Below, in pieces: positions 58,432-64,000 of a DNA stretch of 64,000 nucleotides. The notes beneath the pieces were generated by a model that was not told the origin of the DNA, searched no databases, and saw only the letters and a program-made list of their open reading frames with translations. A program made the translations under genes and the position numbers. Source of the stretch: Amycolatopsis mongoliensis (GTDB lineage: Bacteria > Actinomycetota > Actinomycetes > Mycobacteriales > Pseudonocardiaceae); assembly GCF_030285665.1 (NCBI RefSeq), contig NZ_CP127295.1:2294001-2358000 (forward strand). The letters run 5' to 3'. Each line of letters begins with the position of its first letter. Within the stretch, counting starts at the first letter, position 1.

Positions 58432-59553
58432 TTATGCAACCTTTTGCATATTAACCTCTTCGTTGATACGACACAAAAGTGAGCAAGCGACCATCGAAGC
58501 CTGCACCGTATTTCGGCGGTTGTACTGGCGAGTACTCACGGTGTGAGCCGTGGCATTCCGATTGAAGACGATTGGCACGACATCTCCATCCTCGACCCAG
58601 AACTGCTGATACATCTGCCACATCGGAGCGAATGCAATGAACTGGCGGATTGTGAAGTCGTTGTAAGCGTCCTTCGTGCGCTTGCCCTTCTTATCAGGCG
58701 TAAACTTCACCCGGTCTTTCTTGAAGTAGGCTCTTATAATGCTATCGACAAGCGACCCCGCGAGCGCCTGCGCAGCTTCTGTGTGTCCAGCGTCGAGAGC
58801 ATCAAGCGCGGCGATAGCGAAGGGGACGTACGTGGCGACGGTCGATTCCGTGCACGCCGTGGCCACTTCGCGGCAATCCGCGGAGATAGTCTTCCATCGC
58901 CGTCCGAGAATTTCCCTACGCTTGCTCACACTTTCAGCACGGATCAACGCCAAGGCTGTGGAGGTACGCGGCACTCCGTAGAGCGGGATGCCGTCAACCA
59001 TGACGACCTCTTCGACTTGCTCAAACTCCAGACCTTCAATTCCTTGCAGGTTTTTTGGATAGAAAGACGCCCTGATATTGGCGAGGGCTGGTGCTATGTC
59101 CTTCAGCCATGAGACCTGCTGTATGGCGAACTGCGAAGCGGCCTTGTTTACTGTATCACTGAGACCAAAGTTGACATTCTTGGCCAGCTGCGAGGCCACA
59201 TTGTTGAGGGTGGACTGTTGCAGCGCGACATTCTTAAAGATGTCGCTGTTGATGACGGAGAACTGCTTTTGCCAGGCGGCCTGCGAGTCAAGGAGCGGCT
59301 TGATGGCGTTACTGACGATCGCCTGTTGAGCCTCAGCGAAAGCCGAAAGAGCTGTGAAGTTCTTCAGCACCGAGTCTGGGATCAAGTTCGGGATACGCGG
59401 TAGTTTGAGGTCAAACTTCGGGGCCAGCGAGCGCCAGATGTCGTCTGTGGACTTCTTGAGTTCTTCTTGTTGCTCCGGAGTCAGCTCAGGCCCTCTGTCC
59501 TCTCCGGAAGGGTCTTCTGGCTGCTCGTCGTCGCAGTGCTGGTCATCCGCCAC
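58432..59553 (-). CDS. Hypothetical protein with HEPN-like C-terminal motif
   Basis: A 373-residue soluble protein. An acidic N-terminus (DDEQPEDPSGEDRGPELTPEQQEELKK), a long helical middle part rich in Ala/Gln/Asn (about 60-180, likely coiled-coil), VDGIPLYGVPRTSTALALIRAES, and a helical C-terminal domain. NRNATAHTVSTRQYN places Arg332 and His337 in the R-x4-H arrangement of HEPN ribonucleases. The following helix VQASMVACSLLCRI also suits that fold. Base composition is clearly less GC-rich than in any other gene of the window, indicating recent acquisition. A nucleic-acid-targeting toxin or phage-defence protein is my inference. GTG start. Confidence 0.6.
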   Translation of the reverse strand: MADDQHCDDEQPEDPSGEDRGPELTPEQQEELKKSTDDIWRSLAPKFDLKLPRIPNLIPDSVLKNFTALSAFAEAQQAIVSNAIKPLLDSQAAWQKQFSVINSDIFKNVALQQSTLNNVASQLAKNVNFGLSDTVNKAASQFAIQQVSWLKDIAPALANIRASFYPKNLQGIEGLEFEQVEEVVMVDGIPLYGVPRTSTALALIRAESVSKRREILGRRWKTISADCREVATACTESTVATYVPFAIAALDALDAGHTEAAQALAGSLVDSIIRAYFKKDRVKFTPDKKGKRTKDAYNDFTIRQFIAFAPMWQMYQQFWVEDGDVVPIVFNRNATAHTVSTRQYNRRNTVQASMVACSLLCRINEEVNMQKVA

Positions 59554-59635
59554 ATGGAGAAGATTAACCGTGACGATCTCCGCCAGCGACTTTTGAATTA
59601 CTCAAGGCCGCGCCATGGCCGGCACCGCAGAGGTC

Positions 59636-60850
59636 TTAGTCGACCACGCCGTAGTGAGTGGCCAGCGCGGCGAACTCCGCACCTCGGCGTCGAGTTGCTC
59701 GATCGACCAGCCGACGCATGGTCGACTTGCCAAGCGGCTGATAGCGCACCCAGTCCGGCGCAAGGTCGCGTGCCTCGGCGAGCCAAGCCAGCGCATCCCG
59801 ATCGTGGCGGAGGTCGGCCGCCGCCGCAGCGAGCAGCAACCGGTGGCCCGCCTCCCAGAACGCCGGGACGTCTCCTGTCGTGTCCGGCACGGCGGCCGCC
59901 AGGCGGAGCGCCTGCTCGGGGTCGCCTGCCCGCGCGGCAAGCTCGACGTTCTGCAGAGCGGCCACGCGCGGGCCGAAGATCGCAGCCTCCGAAGCTGTGT
60001 CGCCGCGTGACCGGATCGCAGCAGCGTGAGCCGCGGCAAGGAGGTCCTCGGCGCGGCTAGCGCTCCCAGTACGGAGTGCCGCGGTTGCGGCGTTGAACAG
60101 CAGGTTGCCGAACACGCCGGCGCGGACCGGGTCACGGTCCAGCATGCGCGGTTCGATCGCGGCCGCGGCCTGGGTAGCGACGCGCTCAGCGTCCTCGGCA
60201 CGCCCCTGGCGGACCAGCGTCCACGCCAAGTAGCGCAGTGAAATTGCGGCCTCGACCTCTGGAGCGTCCGACTCGGCTGCGGCCTCGATCGCCCGGGCGG
60301 CGGAGATGTACGCCAAGTCGTCGAAGCCGAGTCGGCCCGCGATGCCTGCGCCGAGCCGGTATGCGGTCGATAGGACGCGGTGCGCGCCGGCGCGCTCCTC
60401 GTCGCGGGTGTCTCGGACGCCTCGACGAGCGTCGGCCAGGACGACGGGCAGCGCGTGCAGCAGCTCGGTATGACGCCCGTCGACGTACGCACGCCAGGCG
60501 GCGTGCGCGCTAGCCGTGAGTTCCGGGAGCGGCAACAGCTCGCGGGTGTCGGCCAGGTCTTCAAGACCCGGGATGGACGCGTCCGCGGTGATCGCCCGGC
60601 GTAGCGGAGCCACATCGACATCGCGGGAGTGCGGCGCCGGCAGCGTGCCAAGCAGCGCATCGACCGGGACGCCGAGCGCGGCCGCGAGCTTACGAAGGGT
60701 GGCGGGGCGGCTGGTCGTCCGGGTGCCCTGCTCGATGCGCGCCACGGTGTCGACGCCGACCGAGGCAGCCTCCGCGAGGCCCTCTTGGGAGAAGTCGCGG
60801 GCTTTGCGGATGCGCGTCAGGTTCTCGGCGAGCGGGTTGTGAGCGGTCAT
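59636..60850 (-). CDS. XRE-family HTH regulator with TPR-like helical domain
   Basis: A 404-residue protein. The N-terminal XRE HTH (about 5-65) has LAENLTRIRKARDFSQEGLAEAASVGVDTVARIEQGTR. The remaining 330 residues are helical, Ala-rich and TPR-like (AAISLRYLAWTLVRQGRAEDAERVATQAAAAIE, GNLLFNAATAALRTGSASRAEDLLAAAHAAA). This layout is common in actinobacterial regulators that respond to a peptide or protein. The ATG at 60850 has GGAGG four bases upstream. It is 33 bp downstream of the NUDIX gene on the same strand. Confidence 0.82.
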   Translation of the reverse strand: MTAHNPLAENLTRIRKARDFSQEGLAEAASVGVDTVARIEQGTRTTSRPATLRKLAAALGVPVDALLGTLPAPHSRDVDVAPLRRAITADASIPGLEDLADTRELLPLPELTASAHAAWRAYVDGRHTELLHALPVVLADARRGVRDTRDEERAGAHRVLSTAYRLGAGIAGRLGFDDLAYISAARAIEAAAESDAPEVEAAISLRYLAWTLVRQGRAEDAERVATQAAAAIEPRMLDRDPVRAGVFGNLLFNAATAALRTGSASRAEDLLAAAHAAAIRSRGDTASEAAIFGPRVAALQNVELAARAGDPEQALRLAAAVPDTTGDVPAFWEAGHRLLLAAAAADLRHDRDALAWLAEARDLAPDWVRYQPLGKSTMRRLVDRATRRRGAEFAALATHYGVVD

Positions 60851-60883
60851 CCGTCCTCCGGCTGTGTGCACGCAGTAACCAGA

Positions 60884-61372
60884 CTACTGCGCTACGCGCC
60901 TGCCGTCCTCACATATCAGCAGCTCACCGGCGCGCGCAGCGTCGAGAGCGACCGCAATCCGACGCGCGAGAATCGGCTTCAAGCGCAACGCCGCAGTGTC
61001 GAGCGGCAGCAACTCCACCGACAGGATCTCGGGGTCCGTGATCGTCAGGGCCTTGATCTCGGCCTCGGTGACCTGGCCGCCGTCGAAGACGTACGCCATC
61101 CCCTCCGGCATGCGCGAGTCGTCCGGGATGTAATCGATCACCAGCAGGTTGCCGAGCGGCCGATCGATGCCGACCTCTTCAGTGACCTCCCGAGCTGCCG
61201 TACGCCAGGGCGGCTCGCCTTCCTCGCACGCACCGCCCGGGATGTCCCAGTGCGGCTTGTACGACGGCTCGACGAATAGCACACGGTCGGCCTCGTCGCG
61301 GAAGAGGACGCCGGCGGACATGCGCTTGCGGTTGAGCGAGCGCACGTACTCGTCGAAGGGGAGCAAGTCCAC
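60884..61372 (-). CDS. NUDIX hydrolase
   Basis: A 162-residue NUDIX protein. The NUDIX box GACEEGEPPWRTAAREVTEEVGI (about 47-69) fits Gx5Ex7REUxEExGU with all metal-binding Glu present. The N-terminal SAGVLFRDEADRVLFVEPSYKPHWDIPGG is the usual strand-loop. It hydrolyses a nucleoside-diphosphate-X compound, exact one unknown. In actinobacterial integrative elements such as pSAM2 a NUDIX protein (Pif) limits redundant transfer; a similar role is possible here. GTG start, head of the operon with the HTH gene. Confidence 0.88.
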   Translation of the reverse strand: MDLLPFDEYVRSLNRKRMSAGVLFRDEADRVLFVEPSYKPHWDIPGGACEEGEPPWRTAAREVTEEVGIDRPLGNLLVIDYIPDDSRMPEGMAYVFDGGQVTEAEIKALTITDPEILSVELLPLDTAALRLKPILARRIAVALDAARAGELLICEDGRRVAQ

Positions 61373-61505
61373 GAGGCGAGGCTACCGGCGGCGAGCGACA
61401 TCCCGCTGATCTATGCCTTTCACGCCTAGTTCGTAGGCGTTGACCTGCCGAAATCATGGTTACCGGCTGTGTTTTAGGTGTCCGGATTCGACGACAGTTG
61501 ATCAG

Positions 61506-61718
61506 GTGACGGCACAAGACGGGGGCTCGACCGGGCGCAAGGACCGGTCGACGTTCTGGTGCGGCGGCTCGCTGTTCAACACCGGCGGCCAGCGGCTCAA
61601 CGAGATCGACTGGAGCACGACTCAGCACCCGAAGACGCACGCGGACATGACCGATGCCGACTGGGAGCAGGCTGCCACCGCGCTTCGGTCGTTCGAGATC
61701 GAGCGAGGGCTTCGGTGA
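61506..61718 (+). CDS. Small hypothetical protein of the element
   Basis: A 70-residue acidic/polar protein (TAQDGGSTGRKDRSTFWCGGSLF, then QHPKTHADMTDADWEQAATALRSFEIERG). No recognised family, no membrane segment. GTG start with a weak Shine-Dalgarno. Its stop overlaps the next start (GTGA), which supports it as coding. Confidence 0.55.
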   Translation: MTAQDGGSTGRKDRSTFWCGGSLFNTGGQRLNEIDWSTTQHPKTHADMTDADWEQAATALRSFEIERGLR

Positions 61719-62014
61719 CCGCATTGGACGACCGCCCGGTCAGTCACCCGGCCGGCCCTCGACGTGACTTCTGGGAGTGGCACGAGTTCACCGACGGCGA
61801 CGGCTGGGCTCACCTGTACCTGCACTCGGAGATGGCGAACCCACGCCTTGTCCTGCTGCTGCCCTGGTGCTTGATCAACGTTCCGTTTCCGCTGGAGCAC
61901 GACCGCCCGAGCGTCAGCCGCGGTCGGGTGATCCCGAAGCCCGGCCGGATATGCCCTGTCTGTGCGAGCCAGAACGAGCACCGGCGAATCGAGGCGTCGC
62001 ATGCACGCGCGTGA
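61715..62014 (+). CDS. Small hypothetical protein with a CxxC pair
   Basis: A 99-residue protein: RRDFWEWHEFTDGDGWAHLYLHS, a hydrophobic stretch LVLLLPWCLINVPFPL, and a C-terminal ICPVCASQNEHRR that may bind zinc with another Cys/His. No family recognised. It overlaps the genes before (4 nt) and after (14 nt). Confidence 0.55.
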   Translation: MTALDDRPVSHPAGPRRDFWEWHEFTDGDGWAHLYLHSEMANPRLVLLLPWCLINVPFPLEHDRPSVSRGRVIPKPGRICPVCASQNEHRRIEASHARA

Positions 62015-62261
62015 TCGCGAACTGCTGGCCGGCCTCTCGAAGATGAACTCCCGGATCGGGAGCGTGACGGTCGAGCTGTTGACCCTCCAGCCGAACGACG
62101 TGCGCTATGCGGCGGCGTTGCGCACGCTCGCCCGTCAGCTGGCGCAAGTCGGCGCCGCACTGGCCCGGCGCGCCGGCGAGTTGGACGGCGTCGACGTCGA
62201 TCTGGTGAGTCTGCTGGACGTACCTAGCGAAGACACTCAACGACTGAACGGAGCGGATTGA
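62001..62261 (+). CDS. Small helical hypothetical protein
   Basis: An 86-residue, mainly helical protein (RDRELLAGLSKMNSRIGSVTVELLTL, AALRTLARQLAQVGAALARRAGELDG). No family recognised; possibly a coiled-coil partner. The ATG overlaps the upstream gene by 14 nt and ends 3 bp before the XRE regulator start, forming a four-gene unit. Confidence 0.58.
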   Translation: MHARDRELLAGLSKMNSRIGSVTVELLTLQPNDVRYAAALRTLARQLAQVGAALARRAGELDGVDVDLVSLLDVPSEDTQRLNGAD

Positions 62262-62264
62262 ACC

Positions 62265-63062
62265 GTGACCGACACTGCACCCCGACCGGCCCTCATCGCG
62301 CTCGCAGACGGCCTCCGCGACGCCCGTACCCGCCGCGGCGTTGGCCTCCGCCGGCTCGCCGACATGATCAATCTTCATCCGGGAGTGCTGTCGAGTTTCG
62401 AACTTGGCAAACGCATACCGCCGGACACGACCGTGGCGCACATTCTCGGCGTCCTACGCTCGCCGACCGCCGTGTGCGATCAGCTCGTCGACCTCGCCCG
62501 TCGCGCCCACGAACGAGACTTCATCGACCACGCCGGGCGCGCCGAAGACCTCCTGCGGACGACGTATGAGCAGCAGTCGACGCACGTCTTCGAGTGGTCG
62601 CCGACGCTGATTCCGGAGGCTCTGCAGACCGTCGAGTACGCCCGCGCGCTACGGGATACTGGCCTGGTCGAGCCCAGCTCTGACGCCGGCCGCCGATCTC
62701 TTACCCGGACGGTCCAGGAACTCACGTCACCGGCAGGCGCAGAGCCGCGACGCACGTACCTGATCGGCGAGGCCGCTACTCGTTCCGATTTCGGCTCGGC
62801 GGGCGAGTTCCGCGCCCAGCTCGACGCGGTGATCGCTCTGACACGCCACCCGCGTATGTCCGTCTGTCTCGTTCCGGCAGTCGAGTGCCCGCCCGGCCTG
62901 ATCGAGCGATTCACCCTGTACGAGAACCGCGCTGGTGCCTTCACGGTCGCCGTGCCGCACCACCGCGGAGCCGTCTTCATTACGCACGAAGACACCGTGA
63001 CGGCCTACAGGAAGACCGCTAAGGCGCTACAGCGCCACGCCACCGACACCGGGTGGCGCTGA
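62265..63062 (+). CDS. XRE-family regulator with DUF5753 (Scr1-type) domain
   Basis: A 265-residue regulator. The XRE HTH (about 8-68) has LADGLRDARTRRGVGLRRLADMINLHPGVLSSFELGKR. DUF5753-like region (about 90-260): STHVFEWSPTLIPEALQTVEYARAL, then DAVIALTRHPRMSVCLVPAVECPPGLIERFTLYEN and AVFITHEDTVTAYRKTAKALQRHA. These proteins usually pair with small DUF397 proteins; the small upstream ORFs are not DUF397-like. GTG start. Last gene of the plus-strand unit beginning at 61506. Confidence 0.85.
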   Translation: MTDTAPRPALIALADGLRDARTRRGVGLRRLADMINLHPGVLSSFELGKRIPPDTTVAHILGVLRSPTAVCDQLVDLARRAHERDFIDHAGRAEDLLRTTYEQQSTHVFEWSPTLIPEALQTVEYARALRDTGLVEPSSDAGRRSLTRTVQELTSPAGAEPRRTYLIGEAATRSDFGSAGEFRAQLDAVIALTRHPRMSVCLVPAVECPPGLIERFTLYENRAGAFTVAVPHHRGAVFITHEDTVTAYRKTAKALQRHATDTGWR

Positions 63063-63195
63063 CCAGCTCCCGGCCGGCGCGTCCTGACCTCCCTCCAGGC
63101 GGCGCGCTGGCCGGGTTCCACCCACGCGTCATTCGCCGCGCACACGTTCCCGCCGAAGCTCTAGCCTGGCTGAGGCACCCCGATAGAGGAGTCTG

Positions 63196-63569
63196 ATGAC
63201 CACGACGAAGGCCTTCACGTCAGAGCGGACACAAGCCGTCTTCGAGGCAGCCTGTGCCTTCGCCGGACTAGACGCGGCCGGCGCGAAGCGGGTCCGATTC
63301 GGGGAGAACGCCATCTTCCGCCTGGCCGACAGCTCGGCCGTCGTCCGCGTCGGACGCTCGATTCCCGCGGCGACGAAAGAAGTGCTCGTCGCCGGCTGGC
63401 TTGCAAAGAACGCCTTCCCCGCTGCCACGTCGCTACCTGGCGCCGAACAGCCGTTCATTGAGGACGTCAGCAACTCGTCGACTGGCTCCGTGACAGTGGT
63501 GGTCCGCGGTGGGAGCGATTCGTGGCCGAGCAGACGACGGCTGGCGATGCCGAGGCTCCGCCAGACTGA
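63196..63569 (+). pseudogene. Truncated APH-type phosphotransferase joined to a foreign 3' end
   Basis: About 90 codons of an aminoglycoside-phosphotransferase-family N-terminus (RVRFGENAIFRLADSSAVVRVGR, KEVLVAGWLAKNAFPA, PGAEQPFIED). Homology stops near 63468, before the catalytic loop. From 63471 another reading frame carries QLVDWLRDSGGPRWERFVAEQ and stops at 63569, which looks like the 3' end of a different gene. The junction lies about 115 bp before the right att repeat, so a deletion or recombination at the element end has fused two gene remnants. Not expected to be active. Confidence 0.65.
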
Positions 63570-63584
63570 CGGGCACTCCGTATG

Positions 63585-63695
63585 TCACTCAGTTTGTCAC
63601 TCAGGTCACGCAAAAGCCCGGTCCGCTACTCGCGAACCGGGCTTTGACTTGCGTGGGCCTACCAGGACTTGAACCTGGGACCTCTTCGTTATCAG
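63585..63695 (-). repeat. att-like direct repeat, right copy, with tRNA-Ile 3' fragment
   Basis: The second 111-bp copy; 63654-63695 equals the 42-nt tRNA-Ile(GAT) 3' fragment exactly and 63613-63645 its terminator hairpin. Sequence to the right (TGATGATCCAG) does not continue the tRNA, so this copy is also a displaced fragment rather than the intact gene. Confidence 0.9.
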
Positions 63696-64000
63696 TGATG
63701 ATCCAGACTGCTGGGCTGTACCGTTCAGTGCCGCTGAGCTGCGGTGATGTGCTTTTGCGGATCATGGAAGATCGGCGAGTGACGTTGCGTTCGCTGCCTC
63801 TCGGCTGCCTGATCTCCCCCCTTCAAGTGGGGGGCCTCTTCGCCATCTCGTCGACCTGGCAACGCCCGATCGTGCCGGGTCAAGGGGGCACCGTCCGCCC
63901 GGCTGAGCGTACCCCTGGGAGTCGCCCCCTTGACGCGGTGCGATAGCCCTCTGGGAGGTCGACGAGATGGCGACAGGCCGCTCACGGACGTAACCGGTGC
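63696..64000. other. Start of a further element: nested inverted repeats, no clear gene
   Basis: Hairpin CCCCCC/GGGGGG (63816-63834). An outer pair of perfect 18-base arms at 63840-63857 and 63956-63973 (core TCGTCGACCT/AGGTCGACGA) is extended by GGCCT/AGGCC (63833-63837, 63975-63979). An inner pair GTCAAGGGGGC/GCCCCCTTGAC lies at 63879-63889 and 63924-63934. TTGACG at 63930-63935 could be a -35 box. After GGGAGG, an ATG at 63966 opens only eight codons (MATGRSRT). I cannot assign a gene before the window ends. Confidence 0.65.

Larger units (their letters stand above)
57383..63695. mobile_element. Decayed integrative element at tRNA-Ile(GAT), one unit of a tandem array
   Basis: 6.3 kb bounded by 111-bp direct repeats that each hold the same 42-nt tRNA-Ile 3' end, the classic footprint of tyrosine-integrase insertion into a tRNA gene. 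Because both copies are displaced 3' fragments, the intact tRNA should lie further right, beyond the window, with at least one more element in between. Cargo is atypical for the flanks: a HEPN-like protein, HTH regulators, NUDIX hydrolase and small ORFs. No integrase, excisionase, relaxase, FtsK-like translocase or replication gene is visible in it, so it is probably not mobile on its own. Confidence 0.78.

Noticed and set aside
63509..63946. A 145-codon ORF spanning the right att repeat
   Set aside because: It reads through the tRNA fragment (peptide GLPGLEPGTSSLS is the familiar antisense translation of a tRNA) and has no start signal.

Overview
The base composition (high GC, strong GC bias at third codon positions), the gene families and the gene order point to an actinomycete of the Pseudonocardiales, most likely Amycolatopsis or a close relative. 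Species cannot be fixed from the sequence alone. The window is origin-proximal. Between about 24.5 and 53.5 kb it carries, in inverted orientation, the block known from Mycobacterium next to oriC: tRNA-Leu(CAG), fhaA, fhaB, pstP, rodA, pbpA, pknA, pknB, then trpG, crgA, a PH-domain membrane protein, a cyclophilin, a CwsA-like protein and tRNA-Ala. The right end should therefore face gyrA/gyrB/dnaA. A perfect 18-bp parS-like palindrome at 53.76 kb and two DnaA-box-like 9-mers at 45.0 kb fit this.

1-24.4 kb is mixed metabolism and secretion. It holds the 5' end of a PRPP-synthetase gene, two tandem CitE-like CoA-ester lyases, and an ECF sigma factor with its partner. An eight-gene, minus-strand operon (solute-binding lipoprotein, two permeases, two ATPases, aldehyde dehydrogenase, SDR, amidase) faces a GntR/FadR regulator across a near-ideal FadR-type operator. 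Next come a patatin, a class F sortase with a secreted Ser/Thr-rich partner, a PLP gamma-synthase, a large penicillin-acylase-type enzyme, an FKBP and three tandem secreted trypsin-like proteases.

24.5-53.4 kb is the morphogenesis and signalling core. The fhaA-to-pknB genes are almost all overlapping (peptidoglycan polymerase RodA, transpeptidase PbpA, two Ser/Thr kinases, their phosphatase and two FHA readers). They are followed by an EACC1-like protein, an ABC pair, trpG, an iron-box-controlled ferredoxin reductase, a two-component system, a second ABC exporter, a class E sortase operon, crgA, rhomboid, ppiA, a PNPOx-like protein, two secreted proteins and lipB.

53.5-64 kb becomes accessory. 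It has a DLW-39 microprotein, the parS candidate, YCII and VOC genes, a broken F420-type nitroreductase and an SDR with an MmyB-like regulator. Then follows a 6.3-kb segment bounded by two 111-bp direct repeats, each containing the same 42-nt 3' end of tRNA-Ile(GAT). This looks like a decayed integrative element from a tandem array at the tRNA-Ile gene. It encodes a HEPN-like protein, a NUDIX hydrolase, two HTH regulators, several small ORFs and a truncated phosphotransferase. No integrase or replication gene is visible in it. The window ends in an elaborate set of nested inverted repeats.
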